The notes under the pieces are model-generated. The model was not told where the DNA came from. It saw only the letters and a program-made list of their open reading frames with translations, and ran no database searches. Shown piece after piece: positions 10,580 through 20,064 of a stretch of 64,000 nucleotides of DNA. How positions within the stretch are numbered: the stretch's first letter is position 1; every line of letters starts with the position of its first letter. This stretch comes from Microbacterium timonense. GTDB taxonomy: Bacteria > Actinomycetota > Actinomycetes > Actinomycetales > Microbacteriaceae. The stretch covers positions 1,108,977 through 1,172,976 of the forward strand of contig NZ_OLMV01000001.1 of NCBI RefSeq assembly GCF_900292075.1. Reading direction: 5' to 3'. The position numbers and the translations under genes were made by a program.

Positions 10580-11487
10580 CCGGCACCGCCGTCGACGAGC
10601 GCCCGGTCGTCGCGCCACCGAAGGCCCCGTCGAGGCCGACGAGGGACGTCCGCCGCCGGACCGCGCGGGTCGGATGGCAGATCGCGCTCTACGTCCTGCT
10701 CATCGCGATCGCGCTGTTCTACGTGTATCCGTTCCTGGTCCAGATCGGCACCTCGTTCAAGACCGACGCCGAGGCGGCGAGCGATCCGGTCGGGCTCATC
10801 CCCCAGACGTGGACCACGGCCGCCTACGAGCGGCTCTTCCTGCACAGCGACTTCCCCGTGTGGTTCCGCAACTCGACGATCGTCACGGTTCTGGTGACGC
10901 TCGGTCGCGTCTTCTTCGTCTCCCTTGCCGGCTATGCGCTGGCTCGCCTGAACTTCCGAGGCCGCGGTGTCGTGTATGCGGGCGTGATCGCGGTGATGGC
11001 CGTTCCCAGCGTCGTGCTCCTCATCCCCCGGTTCCTCGTGATCAACCAGCTCGGCATCTACGACACCTACGCCGGCATGATCCTGCCGCTGCTGGTGGAT
11101 GCCGCGGGCGTGTTCATCATGAAGAACTTCTTCGAGTCGATCCCCGTCTCGGTGGAGGAGCAGGCGCGCATCGACGGCGCGGGCACCTTCCGGATCTTCT
11201 GGTCGGTGGTGCTGCCGATGGCGCGCCCGGCCCTCATCACGATCGTGATCCTGTCGTTCCAGGGTTCGTGGAACGAGCTGTCGCACTTCATCGTGTCCAC
11301 GCAGTCACCCGAGCTGACCACGCTCACCAAGGGCGTGGCTTCTCTGGCCTCCGGTCAGCTCAGCCAGGGCAGCCAGTATCCGATCAAGCTCGCCGCCGCT
11401 CTGATCATGACGATCCCCGTCGCCGTCATGTTCTTCATCTTCCAGCGACGCATCATGAACACCAGTGAAGGAGCCGTCAAGGAATGA
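10576..11487 (+). CDS. Carbohydrate ABC transporter permease, MalG type
   Basis: A 303-aa inner-membrane subunit. The first transmembrane helix is at about residues 37-60, and the EAA loop is EQARIDGAGTFRIFWSVVLP. The N-terminal 30 residues are cytoplasmic and rich in Pro and Arg. The ATG lies in an ATGA overlap with the preceding permease and the stop overlaps the next gene the same way, so the block is strongly coupled. It works with the MalF-type permease as a heterodimeric channel. Confidence 0.93.
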   Translation: MTGTAVDERPVVAPPKAPSRPTRDVRRRTARVGWQIALYVLLIAIALFYVYPFLVQIGTSFKTDAEAASDPVGLIPQTWTTAAYERLFLHSDFPVWFRNSTIVTVLVTLGRVFFVSLAGYALARLNFRGRGVVYAGVIAVMAVPSVVLLIPRFLVINQLGIYDTYAGMILPLLVDAAGVFIMKNFFESIPVSVEEQARIDGAGTFRIFWSVVLPMARPALITIVILSFQGSWNELSHFIVSTQSPELTTLTKGVASLASGQLSQGSQYPIKLAAALIMTIPVAVMFFIFQRRIMNTSEGAVKE

Positions 11488-13427
11488 GTTCCGCCCCGGG
11501 CGCCCCGTCCGTCCCGCTGCAGCCGCTGCTCAACGACGCCGCGATCGTCTTCCGCGCCCCCACCCAGGTGTGGTCCGCGCGCGACGGCGATCTCGGGGCC
11601 GCCACGATCGACGGCGTCTACCACGGCGACGTGCGTCACGTGCGAGCAGTGGAACTGTCGTGCCCGGACTCGGTCGTGGAGTGGATCTCGGTGTCGGCCG
11701 ATGGCCCCGACCGGATCGTCTTCGGCGGCCTATTGCGGGGACTGGACGACCCCACGCCCGATCCGAAGGTCCGTCTCACGAGGGACCGGCGGGGGCAGGC
11801 GGGCCGGCTCACCGAGACGATCATCGTCACCTCGCGCGTGGATCACCCGCTCGACTCGACGCTGTCGGTGCGGCTGACGCCCGACTTCGCCTCGCTGCAC
11901 GACGTCAAGTCGGGCGTCGCCCAGTCCCGCGCGTTCGAGGTGGAGGCGGCGACGGATGCCGGGATCGCCGTGTCGGCAGGGGCCCAGAGCTTCGTCCTGC
12001 GCTCACCCGACGCGACAGCGCAGGTCGACGACGACGCGCTCGTCGTCACCTGGCCGGTGGCGGTCGCTCCGGGAGGCCACGCAGAGCTCACGTGGTCCGT
12101 CGACCTCCACGACGACGCGCTCGTCGTTCGTGAGGCGGCCACGCCGGCGCGCTGGGATGCGCACGCCCTCGCCGCCGACGTCCGCGACGCCGAGCCGCGG
12201 CTCGCGCGGTGGCTGCAGACGGCGCTGGGCGACCTGGATGCCCTTCGCCTGGCACTGCCCGACCACCCGGACGACGAGTTCTTCGCGGCCGGGGCGCCGT
12301 GGTTCTTCACGCTGTTCGGGCGCGACTCCTTGTGGGCGGCGCGTCTGGCGCTCCCGGTGGACGTGGGCATCGCGGCATCCACCCTCCGCGTCCTCGCCCG
12401 GCTGCAAGGCGCCCTCGACGATCCCGACACCGCACAGGAGCCCGGCAAGATCCTGCACGAGCTGCGTGCCACGAGCCTCGAGTTGCCCGGTGAGGGCATC
12501 GTGCTGCCGCCGCGGTATTACGGCAGCGTCGATTCCACGCCGCTGTGGGTGTGCGTCCTCGCGGACGCATGGCGGGCCGGGATGCCGGAGGCGGAGGTCC
12601 GCGAACTGCTGCCCGCGCTGGCGGGTGCGCTGCGCTGGATCGTCGAGCTCGGCGACAGCGACGGCGACGGCTTCCTGGACTACATCGACCGCACCGGCCG
12701 GGGCCTGGCGAACCAGGGCTGGAAGGACTCGGGCGACTCGATCCAGTGGCGCGACGGCACGCTCGCCGAAGGCCCCATCGCGCTGTGCGAAGTGCAGGCC
12801 TACGCCTACGAGGCGGCGATGTCCGGCGCGGAGCTCCTCGAGACGTTCGGGCGTGACGGGGACGCCGTGGGCGCGCCGACGCCGGCCGCGCTGCGAGCAT
12901 GGGCCGCGCAGCTGCGCGAGAGATTCGCGGCGGCGTTCTGGGTGCAAACGCCCGAGGGGCGCTACCCGGCGGTGGCTCTGGATCGCGACAAGCGGCCCGT
13001 CGACACGCTCACGAGCAATGTCGGCCATCTGCTGGGCACCGGCCTGCTCGACGAACCCGACGAGGCGCACGTGGCCGAGCTGCTCGTCGGCCCGACGATG
13101 TCGAGCGGCTTCGGCATCCGCACCATGTCGACGCGCGCGGCCGGCTACTGGCCGCTGTCGTATCACGGCGGCAGCGTCTGGACGCACGACACCGCCATCT
13201 GCGCGCACGGGATGGCCCGCGCGGGCCTGACCGAGCCCGCCCGCCTCGTCGTGGAGGGACTGCTCGCCGCTGCGGAGGGCTTCGCGTACCGGATGCCGGA
13301 GCTGCACTCGGGCGACCCCGCGTCGGTCACGGCAGTGCCCACGCCCTACCCGGCGGCGTGCCGGCCGCAGGCCTGGTCGGCCGCCGCGGCGATCACCTGC
13401 CGCGAGATCCTCCTCAGTCGACCTTGA
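11484..13427 (+). CDS. Glycogen-debranching-like glycoside hydrolase
   Basis: A 647-aa intracellular protein with no signal peptide. An N-terminal beta domain (about 10-200; FRAPTQVWSARDGDLG, YHGDVRHVRAVEL) matches the glycogen debranching N-terminal domain. A C-terminal (alpha/alpha)6 barrel (about 250-640) carries PWFFTLFGRDSLWAARLAL, LANQGWKDSGDSIQW and GYWPLSYHGGSVWTHD, typical of amylo-alpha-1,6-glucosidase and mannosylglycerate-hydrolase-like enzymes. Coupled to the importer through an ATGA overlap, it probably degrades the imported oligosaccharide. The exact linkage specificity is not certain. Its last 14 bp overlap the convergent YbaK gene. Confidence 0.87.
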   Translation: MSSAPGAPSVPLQPLLNDAAIVFRAPTQVWSARDGDLGAATIDGVYHGDVRHVRAVELSCPDSVVEWISVSADGPDRIVFGGLLRGLDDPTPDPKVRLTRDRRGQAGRLTETIIVTSRVDHPLDSTLSVRLTPDFASLHDVKSGVAQSRAFEVEAATDAGIAVSAGAQSFVLRSPDATAQVDDDALVVTWPVAVAPGGHAELTWSVDLHDDALVVREAATPARWDAHALAADVRDAEPRLARWLQTALGDLDALRLALPDHPDDEFFAAGAPWFFTLFGRDSLWAARLALPVDVGIAASTLRVLARLQGALDDPDTAQEPGKILHELRATSLELPGEGIVLPPRYYGSVDSTPLWVCVLADAWRAGMPEAEVRELLPALAGALRWIVELGDSDGDGFLDYIDRTGRGLANQGWKDSGDSIQWRDGTLAEGPIALCEVQAYAYEAAMSGAELLETFGRDGDAVGAPTPAALRAWAAQLRERFAAAFWVQTPEGRYPAVALDRDKRPVDTLTSNVGHLLGTGLLDEPDEAHVAELLVGPTMSSGFGIRTMSTRAAGYWPLSYHGGSVWTHDTAICAHGMARAGLTEPARLVVEGLLAAAEGFAYRMPELHSGDPASVTAVPTPYPAACRPQAWSAAAAITCREILLSRP

Positions 13428-13905
13428 CCACGGCGCCGCCGGTGAGCCGGACGAGGTCGTCGAAGGTCAGCGGGAACACCGTGTGCGGCGTGCCACCGGC
13501 GGCCCAGATCTCGGGGTAGCCGGCGAGGTCCTCGTCGACGACGGTCGTCAACGGCGAGGGGTGACCGGTCGGGGCCACGCCGCCGATCGCCTGGCCGGTC
13601 GCCTCGCGGACCTGCTCCGGCGTCGCCCGCTGGATCCTGCCGCGGCCCAGACGCTCCGCCAGCGCGGCGGTGTCGACACGGTGGGCACCGCTGGTCATGA
13701 CCAGGAGCGGCTCCCCGTCACTGAAGAACACCAGACTGTTGGCGATGGCGCCCACGTCGACTCCGAGCGCCTCCGCGGCGAGCGCGGCGGTCGACGCGGC
13801 GTCGGGCAGCACCACGATGTCGCCGGGGATGGCGGCGGCGCGGAGCGCGTCGTGGACCAGACGGCTGCGGGCGGGGAGGGCGGCGGGGGCGGGCGTATCG
13901 GTCAC
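13414..13905 (-). CDS. YbaK/EbsC-family aminoacyl-tRNA deacylase
   Basis: A 163-aa single-domain protein related to the editing domain of prolyl-tRNA synthetase. It likely hydrolyses mischarged tRNA such as Cys-tRNA(Pro). Conserved pieces are IANSLVFFSDGEPLLVMTSG, with the catalytic-type Lys position replaced by Ser-Leu-Val as in several subfamilies, GQAIGGVAPTGHP (about 105-117) and EIWAAGGTPHTVFPL. The start is GTG at 13905; TAGGGT sits exactly 6 nt upstream, suggesting a leaderless mRNA. It is convergent with the debranching gene. The precise substrate is uncertain because several YbaK-like groups act on different tRNAs. Confidence 0.85.
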   Translation of the reverse strand: MTDTPAPAALPARSRLVHDALRAAAIPGDIVVLPDAASTAALAAEALGVDVGAIANSLVFFSDGEPLLVMTSGAHRVDTAALAERLGRGRIQRATPEQVREATGQAIGGVAPTGHPSPLTTVVDEDLAGYPEIWAAGGTPHTVFPLTFDDLVRLTGGAVVKVD

Positions 13906-13914
13906 GAGCCCACC

Positions 13915-14748
13915 CTATGACTCACCGCGCGGTGACTCCGCCGGTCCCCGGCCGCGCGCGAGGATCTCGCCGTGCGGCATGAGCAGCCACCCGTCGCCGG
14001 CGGCCGCCCACTCGCGCCACCCGTCCGAGATCCGCTGCAGGCGGGCATCGTCGGCGCCGATCGCGCGGGCTTCTTCGGCGAAGGCGGACTGCAGCACCCG
14101 GTCGGCCCACATGCCGCCCCACCAGGCGCGATCGTCGTCGTTCTCGAAGAGCCAGAGCGATGCGGTGGACCGGATGTCGCCGAGGCCCGCCTCGCGCGCC
14201 CACGCCTTCAGCCGCCGGCCGGCGGCGGGCTCGCCGGCGACGCTGCGATGGGTGCGGAGGTACAGCGCGAGCCAGTCGTCCAGCGCGGGGATGCGCGGGT
14301 ACCAGATGACGCCTTCGTAGTCGACGTCGCGTGCGGCGACCAGGCCCTCGGCTCCCGCGACGCGTCCCAGCTCCCGCAGCATGTCGACCGGCCGTTCCAC
14401 GTGCTGCAGCACCTGGTGCGCGTGGACGACATCGAATTCGCCGTCGCGGAACGGCAGGCGATACGCGTCGGCGACCTCGAACGACAGGCCCTCGCGGCCC
14501 GCGGCGCCGACGTGCTCGGCTGCGGCCTGTGCGACGACATCGGCCGAGGCATCCACCCCCACCACCCTCCCGGGAGCGACGAGGTCCGCGAAGTCGGCCG
14601 TGATCGTGCCCGGTCCGCTGCCGACGTCGAGGACCGACATGCCCGGTCGCAGCCACGGAAGCACGTACCCGGCCGAGTTCTCGGCAGTGCGCCAGCGGTG
14701 CGAGCGCAGGACGCTCTCGTGGTGGCCGTGGGTGTAGGCGTCGGGCAT
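13915..14748 (-). CDS. SAM-dependent methyltransferase, UbiE/MenG-like fold
   Basis: A 277-aa class I methyltransferase. Motif I is VLDVGSGPGTITADFA (about 39-54), motif II GVDASADVV, and the post-I acidic region DVVHAHQVLQHVERP marks a methyltransferase_11/25 domain. The C-terminal 100 residues are less typical and include paired tryptophans that may shape the substrate pocket. The acceptor is unknown. The ATG at 14748 is preceded by TAGCAT and 6 nt, fitting leaderless transcription, though GAGGA next to the start could also serve as a ribosome site. It is probably a monocistronic unit. Confidence 0.85.
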   Translation of the reverse strand: MPDAYTHGHHESVLRSHRWRTAENSAGYVLPWLRPGMSVLDVGSGPGTITADFADLVAPGRVVGVDASADVVAQAAAEHVGAAGREGLSFEVADAYRLPFRDGEFDVVHAHQVLQHVERPVDMLRELGRVAGAEGLVAARDVDYEGVIWYPRIPALDDWLALYLRTHRSVAGEPAAGRRLKAWAREAGLGDIRSTASLWLFENDDDRAWWGGMWADRVLQSAFAEEARAIGADDARLQRISDGWREWAAAGDGWLLMPHGEILARGRGPAESPRGES

Positions 14749-14840
14749 TCCTCGATGCTAGCCACGTCACGCAGTGTGCCGGAGAACGCGCAAGCCGAGC
14801 GGCGTCACTCACGCATTCTGCGCAAGAGCGACCGAGACGG

Positions 14841-14869
14841 TTGAACAATCCGCCGGTTCGGTGTGCAAT
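14841..14869 (+). promoter_or_regulatory. Promoter upstream of the amino-acid dehydrogenase
   Basis: TTGAAC (14841-14846), a 17-bp spacer and TGCAAT (14864-14869). The transcript would have a leader of about 65 nt before the ATG at 14941. Confidence 0.45.
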
Positions 14870-14940
14870 GGGATCGGATGCCGCAACGCCGCGTCGTCCG
14901 CAGCGCACCGCCCACGAGGCCCGCCGAAGGAAGTATCGCG

Positions 14941-16026
14941 ATGACGCACACTGTGCCCACTCTGCCCCTGCCGGATTTCACGCACGAGCGGGTGGAGGTG
15001 ATCACGGGGCGGCGCAGCGGCCTGTTCATCGCGGTGGCGCTGCACTCCTCGGTGCTCGGCTCCGCGCTCGGCGGCGCGCGTCTGTGGACCTACCCGCACT
15101 GGAGCGATGCGCTCGGCGACGCGCTGCGACTGTCCGCGGCGATGACCCTCAAGAACGCGGCGGCGGGCCTGGACGCCGGCGGTGGCAAGTCCGTGATCGC
15201 CCTTCCCGCCGGGGTGACGCTCGATTCGGAGCGACGACGTGCCGCGTTCCTGGATCTCGGTGATGCCGTCGAGTCGCTGCATGGCCTGTACCGCACCGCA
15301 GAGGATGTCGGCTCGACCACCGAGGACATGCTGGTGGTGAGCGAGCGCACCGAGCACGTCGTCGGTCTTCCCGACACGGTGGGCGGCTCGGGCGAGCCCG
15401 CCGGCCCGACGAGCCTCGGCGTGTACGAATCGCTGCGGGCGACGCTCGAGCGCGTCGTCGGGACCGCGGACGTGGCCGGCCGCCGCATCACGATCTCGGG
15501 TCTCGGACAGGTGGGCAGTCGCCTCGCGGTCCGCCTCTCGGCCGAGGGCGCCACGCTCACCGTGACCGACGTCAATCCCGCCAAGCGCACCCTCGCGACG
15601 GAGCTCGACGCCGACTGGGTCGCTCCGGGTGAGGAGCATCTCATCCCGGCGGACGTGTTCGTCCCCGCCGGCATCGGCGGAATCCTCACGGACGAGGTCA
15701 TCGACGCGCTCGATGCGAAGGCGGTCTGCGGTCCGGCCAACAATCCGCTCGCCGACCACAGTGGTGCCGAGCGGCTCGCCCGACGAGGCATCCTGTACGC
15801 CCCGGACTTCGTCGTGAACGCGGGCGGCGTCATCTACCTCGATCTCGAGGCGAAGAAGATGGGCACCCGCGCGCAGATCATGGAGCGCGTCGCGCAGATC
15901 GGCGACACCGTGCGGCGCGTCTTCGACGAGGCGGAGGCCCGTCAGGTCACCCCCCTGGAGGCGGCGGAGGGGCTGGCGGCGGAACGTCTCGCTGCGGGAG
16001 GCCGCCAGCCGGCCCTCGCACGCTGA
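14941..16026 (+). CDS. Leu/Phe/Val-type amino-acid dehydrogenase
   Basis: A 361-aa NAD-dependent oxidative deaminase of the Glu/Leu/Phe/Val dehydrogenase family. The substrate-binding block is MTLKNAAAGLDAGGGKSVI, with Lys71 and Lys83 equivalent to the two active-site lysines; PTSLGVYESL follows, and the Rossmann motif is ISGLGQVGSRLA (about 186-197). The length fits leucine, valine or phenylalanine dehydrogenases (350-370 aa) rather than glutamate dehydrogenase. The start ATG 14941 has GAAGGAAG before it; an upstream in-frame ATG lacks a ribosome site. It likely makes branched-chain or aromatic 2-oxoacids in catabolism. Substrate choice cannot be fixed from sequence alone. Confidence 0.9.
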   Translation: MTHTVPTLPLPDFTHERVEVITGRRSGLFIAVALHSSVLGSALGGARLWTYPHWSDALGDALRLSAAMTLKNAAAGLDAGGGKSVIALPAGVTLDSERRRAAFLDLGDAVESLHGLYRTAEDVGSTTEDMLVVSERTEHVVGLPDTVGGSGEPAGPTSLGVYESLRATLERVVGTADVAGRRITISGLGQVGSRLAVRLSAEGATLTVTDVNPAKRTLATELDADWVAPGEEHLIPADVFVPAGIGGILTDEVIDALDAKAVCGPANNPLADHSGAERLARRGILYAPDFVVNAGGVIYLDLEAKKMGTRAQIMERVAQIGDTVRRVFDEAEARQVTPLEAAEGLAAERLAAGGRQPALAR

Positions 16027-16199
16027 GGAGCCTGCGCCCGGCTCACAACGGAGTGTCCGGGCGCGGGGCCGGCTGACACTGCGTTCCACCGTCCGAGGAA
16101 TCCGGTGCCATCATCGCGGGGCGAGGTGGCATGATGGTCGCACGGTCCGTGTGGCAGCGGCCGCACCAATCGCCACGTCGCCCGATCGAAGGAGATCCG

Positions 16200-17792
16200 G
16201 TGTTCACCAGTCCGTATTCCGATGTCGAGATCCCCGAGCTCAGCGTCTACGACTATCTGTTCGCCAGCCTCTCCGATGAGGATCTGGGGCGCGTCGCGCT
16301 CATCGACCCCGCGACCGGTGCGGAGACGACCTACGGGGCCCTGCGCACGCAGGTGGACCTGTTCGCCGGCGCTCTGGCCGCACGCGGCGTCGGGCTCGAG
16401 ACGGTCGTCGGTCTGCTGTGCCCGAACGTCCCGGCGTTCGCCACGGTGTTCCATGGGATCCTGCGCGCCGGCGCCACGGTGACGACGATCAACTCGCTGT
16501 ACACGGCGGGCGAGATCGAGAAGCAGTTGCGGGATGCCGGGGCGACGTGGCTCGTCACCGTCCATGCATTGCTCGCCCAGGCGGCCGCCGCAGCCGAGGC
16601 CGTCGGCATCCCCCATGACCGTGTGATCGTCCTCGACGGCGGGCCCGGACATCCGCACCTGGCGGGGCTGCTCGCGGAGGGTGCGGCTGCCCCGGACGTC
16701 TCGTTCGACCCGGCCTCGCACATCGCCGTCCTGCCATATTCGTCGGGGACGACGGGCACCGCCAAAGGCGTCATGCTCTCGCACCGCAACCTCGTGGCCA
16801 ACGTCGCGCAGTGCCGGGTCGCGCTGGACCTCGCGGCGACCGATCGCGTGCTGGCCGTGCTGCCGTTCTTCCACATCTACGGCATGACCGTGCTGCTCAA
16901 CCTGGCGCTGCGCCAGCGGGCGAGCCTGGTGACGATGCCGAAGTTCGACCTCGTGGAGTTCCTCACCAACATCCAGCGCTTCCAGTGCACCTATCTGTAC
17001 ATCGCGCCACCGATCGCGGTGGCACTGGCCAAGCACCCGATCGTCGACCAGTTCGACATCTCGAGCGTGCACACCGTCTTCTCGGGTGCGGCCCCGCTGG
17101 ACGGCGAGACGGCCGAGACCGCCGGCCGGCGGATCCACGCCCGCATGATGCAGGGGTACGGCATGACCGAGCTCAGCCCGGTCTCGCACGCGATGCCCAT
17201 CGATCGCGACGACATCCCGGTCAGCTCGGTCGGTGTGATGCTGCCGAACACCCTCAACAAGCTGGTGGACACCGAGACCGGCGCCGAGATCACCGAGGTC
17301 GGCGCCGACGGGGTGAGCAGACCCGGCGAGCTGTGGGTGAAGGGGCCGAACGTCATGCTCGGTTACCTCGGTCAGCCCGAGGCGACCGCACAGACGCTGG
17401 ATGCCGACGGGTTCCTGCACACCGGCGATGTCGCCGTGTACCACGAGGGCGGCTACTTCTCGATCGTCGACCGCGTGAAGGAGCTCATCAAGTACAAGGG
17501 CTACCAGATCGCTCCCGCCGAGCTCGAGGCTCTGCTGCTCGGGCACCCGAAGGTGATGGATGCCGCGGTCATCGGGGTGCTCGACGACGACAGGCAGGAG
17601 ATCCCGAAGGCGTTCATCGTGCCGGCGCCCGAGTCCGGTCTCACCGAGGACGAGGTCATGGCGTTCGTCGCGGAGCAGGTCGCACCGCACAAGAAGGTGC
17701 GCCGTGTCGAGTTCATCGACGCGATCCCGAAGTCGAGCTCGGGCAAGATCCTCCGCAAGGACCTGCGCACGCGCGAGGCGACGACGGTCTGA
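16200..17792 (+). CDS. AMP-dependent acyl-CoA ligase, 4-coumarate-CoA ligase family
   Basis: A 530-aa adenylate-forming enzyme that activates a carboxylic acid with ATP and joins it to CoA. The AMP-binding P-loop is PYSSGTTGTAKGVMLSH (about 178-194), the YGMTE motif lies near residue 320, GELWVKGPNVMLGY near 378, and the C-terminal catalytic Lys is in SSSGKILRKDLR. The start is GTG at 16200, supported by GAAGGAG at 16188-16194; an ATG at 16131 has no ribosome site. Likely substrates are aryl-propenoic or medium-chain acids. It may share degradative context with the upstream amino-acid dehydrogenase, but they are separated by 173 bp. Confidence 0.92.
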   Translation: MFTSPYSDVEIPELSVYDYLFASLSDEDLGRVALIDPATGAETTYGALRTQVDLFAGALAARGVGLETVVGLLCPNVPAFATVFHGILRAGATVTTINSLYTAGEIEKQLRDAGATWLVTVHALLAQAAAAAEAVGIPHDRVIVLDGGPGHPHLAGLLAEGAAAPDVSFDPASHIAVLPYSSGTTGTAKGVMLSHRNLVANVAQCRVALDLAATDRVLAVLPFFHIYGMTVLLNLALRQRASLVTMPKFDLVEFLTNIQRFQCTYLYIAPPIAVALAKHPIVDQFDISSVHTVFSGAAPLDGETAETAGRRIHARMMQGYGMTELSPVSHAMPIDRDDIPVSSVGVMLPNTLNKLVDTETGAEITEVGADGVSRPGELWVKGPNVMLGYLGQPEATAQTLDADGFLHTGDVAVYHEGGYFSIVDRVKELIKYKGYQIAPAELEALLLGHPKVMDAAVIGVLDDDRQEIPKAFIVPAPESGLTEDEVMAFVAEQVAPHKKVRRVEFIDAIPKSSSGKILRKDLRTREATTV

Positions 17793-17862
17793 GCCGCATC
17801 GAGGATGCCGCGCTGACGCGTTTCGCCGGGGCATCCGTGCGTGGCGGCGCTACGTTGGCGCC

Positions 17863-18669
17863 ATGGCGGGTGTCTGGCTGGCCGCACTGAGCGGCCTCAT
17901 CGCGGGCGGGACGCTGCTCGCCGGTGCTGCGGTCGCGTGGTTCGTCGACATTCCGCAGCGCGTGGTCGCGGGCATCATGGCGCTCGGCGCGGGCGTGCTG
18001 ATCTCGACCCTGGCATTCGAGCTGGTCGAAGAAGCGGCGAAGGACGGCGGGCTCCTCCCTACCAGTGCCGGGTTCCTGGGCGGCGCGATCCTGTACATCG
18101 TCGCCGATCAGCTGGTGTCGCGCCCGAGGAGGCGCACGCGCACGGCGAGGTCGGCCGGCGCGCGTCCGGCGTCACGTGCCGGGCAGCCGGCGCCGCGGGC
18201 GAACATCGCGGCGCGGCGCGCGGCGGCTGCGGCCGGCGGCTCCGGGGTCGTGATCGCGATCGGCGCTCTGATCGACGGCATCCCGGAATCCCTCGTCATG
18301 GGGTTGTCGGTGCTGCAGGGCGGCATCAGCATCCCCATCGTCGCCGCGATCGCGATCAGCAACATCCCGGAGGGCCTGGGGTCGACGGCGGCCCTCAAGC
18401 AGAGCGGGACCAGGGGCCGGTTCGTCACGCTGCTGTGGGGCGGCATCGCGCTGGTGACGGTCGTCGCGGCCGTCATCGGCTATCTGCTCTTCCAGGCGGC
18501 ACCGGCCAGCGTGGTCGCATTGATCACGACCATCGCTGCGGGCGGACTGCTGGCCATGGTGTGCAACACGATGATTCCCGAGGCCTTCGCCGAGCAGCGC
18601 GCGCTGACGGGGCTGTGGGCGACGCTGGGGTTCCTCGGCGCGTTCCTGCTGCACGAGATCGCGGGGTGA
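17863..18669 (+). CDS. ZIP-family divalent metal transporter
   Basis: A 268-aa membrane protein with about eight helices. The metal-site helices are visible as ALIDGIPESLVMG and ISNIPEGLGSTAALK, matching the TM4 and TM5 HNxPEG-type motifs of ZIP proteins (with D-G-I-P-E-S replacing H-N-x-P-E-G in the first). An Arg- and Ala-rich cytoplasmic loop lies at about residues 87-125. It probably imports zinc, iron or manganese down its gradient. The ATG at 17863 is preceded by TACGTT and 6 nt, suggesting a leaderless message. It is convergent with the DUF222-HNH gene, 5 bp away. Confidence 0.88.
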   Translation: MAGVWLAALSGLIAGGTLLAGAAVAWFVDIPQRVVAGIMALGAGVLISTLAFELVEEAAKDGGLLPTSAGFLGGAILYIVADQLVSRPRRRTRTARSAGARPASRAGQPAPRANIAARRAAAAAGGSGVVIAIGALIDGIPESLVMGLSVLQGGISIPIVAAIAISNIPEGLGSTAALKQSGTRGRFVTLLWGGIALVTVVAAVIGYLLFQAAPASVVALITTIAAGGLLAMVCNTMIPEAFAEQRALTGLWATLGFLGAFLLHEIAG

Positions 18670-18674
18670 AGGCC

Positions 18675-20000
18675 TCAGAACGGGGGTGGCCGTCCGTCGC
18701 CCGCCGCGGCGGTCACGAAGACGGGAACCCGACGCTCGGGCTGCACCACATAGCGCCGCTTCGTCGGCGAGAGCCACTCGATCGCGCCGCCGCTTCCGGC
18801 AATCTGGCGCACGACCCAGTCCCCGTTGTCCTTGAGAAGATGATGCCCTCGACACAGCGGCGCATTGTTGTCGAGCGACGTCTCACCGCGATCGACCCAC
18901 CGGATCTGGTGGTCGACGTCGCAGCGCGAGGCCGGCATCCCGCATCCCGGCGCCATGCACCGGTCGGCGCGCCACGTCACGAGACGGCGGAGCGCGGCGG
19001 GAGGCGTGTACCTCTCGCGGCCCACCGACAGCACGATTCCGGTCTCGGGATGGGTGAGCACGCGCATCCACTTCGCGTCGCCGCCGCAGAGTCGCCGTGC
19101 CGTCTCCAGCGGGATCGGGCCCACGCCCTCGACGACGGGTGGGTCGGCGGGGGCCGCGCCGTGAGAAAGGGCGGGTCGACCGTCACCCTCGAGCAGCGAC
19201 AGCACCGGGACGGTCACCACGACCTGCGCCCGGATGCCCCGGGCGGCCGTCGGCACGCAGTCCGTCGACCCGTCGACGAGGAGGTCTGCGGCGAGATCGG
19301 CACGGACCTGATCGAGCGTCCGGGTCTCGCCCTCGCGGTGGGCGATCACCTTCGCCATCGCGGTGATGCGCCCGTAGATCGCGTGCAGCTCCACGATGGG
19401 ATGGTGCAGGAGCAGCGTGCCCATGCCGTCGGCACCCTGGTCCACCGCGACGTGGCGGTTCCGCACGGCCGCGGCGTGCCGCTCGTCCAGGGTCTTCGCC
19501 TCGGTCCGCGCGATCAGGTCGCGCAGACCCCGCCGGAAGGCACCGACCGACTCGGTCTCGGCGAGCGCCACCGCGGAGGCAGCGATGGACTCGCGAAGCT
19601 CAGGTGCCACGGCATCCACCAGATCCACCAGGATCTCGACATGCTTCTCGGTCATGCGGCCGCCGGCCAGCGAATCCCATGCGTGGGGGTACCGCCGCAT
19701 GAGCGCCTCGGCCTGAACGATGAGGCGGCCGGCGGCATACTCGGTCACCCGCATCGCCGACGCGAGTTCCAGCCGGATCGACCGCTCGACGATCTCGAGA
19801 ACACCCGCACCGCGACCGACGGCCTCGGCGAGGAGCTCCCGTCGCATCGCATCCACCCGCGCGTACCGCTGCGCCGCGAGGACCGACATGATCGTCGCCG
19901 TCTCCAGCACGAGATCCACCGCATCGGGAACCGGCGGAACGAACATGTCCCCCTCGGCGGCGGTCGGTCCGACCGCTTGCGGGGTGGGATGCTCATCCAT
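18675..20000 (-). CDS. DUF222 / HNH endonuclease domain protein (13E12 family)
   Basis: A 441-aa protein with the DUF222 helical domain in residues about 30-280 and a C-terminal HNH nuclease: CMAPGCGMPASRCDVDH, then DNNAPLCRGHH, giving the Cys4 zinc site and the His-Asn-His catalytic set. This family is multiplied in actinobacterial genomes and often carried by repeats; its target and role are unknown. The start ATG 20000 gives MDEHPTP; further ATGs at 19949 and beyond are possible. It faces the ZIP gene and lies just downstream of the MFS-ArsR cassette. Confidence 0.88.
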   Translation of the reverse strand: MDEHPTPQAVGPTAAEGDMFVPPVPDAVDLVLETATIMSVLAAQRYARVDAMRRELLAEAVGRGAGVLEIVERSIRLELASAMRVTEYAAGRLIVQAEALMRRYPHAWDSLAGGRMTEKHVEILVDLVDAVAPELRESIAASAVALAETESVGAFRRGLRDLIARTEAKTLDERHAAAVRNRHVAVDQGADGMGTLLLHHPIVELHAIYGRITAMAKVIAHREGETRTLDQVRADLAADLLVDGSTDCVPTAARGIRAQVVVTVPVLSLLEGDGRPALSHGAAPADPPVVEGVGPIPLETARRLCGGDAKWMRVLTHPETGIVLSVGRERYTPPAALRRLVTWRADRCMAPGCGMPASRCDVDHQIRWVDRGETSLDNNAPLCRGHHLLKDNGDWVVRQIAGSGGAIEWLSPTKRRYVVQPERRVPVFVTAAAGDGRPPPF

Positions 20001-20064
20001 GGGTTCATGGACATATGTTCGATGCCACGCAAGGGTTCGATCGCGTTCCCCTCACCGCATCGGG

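Noticed and set aside
15942..17834. 630-codon minus-strand frame opposite the acyl-CoA ligase
   Set aside because: Composition is His/Arg/Asp-rich without domains, while the plus strand encodes a full ligase with all motifs.
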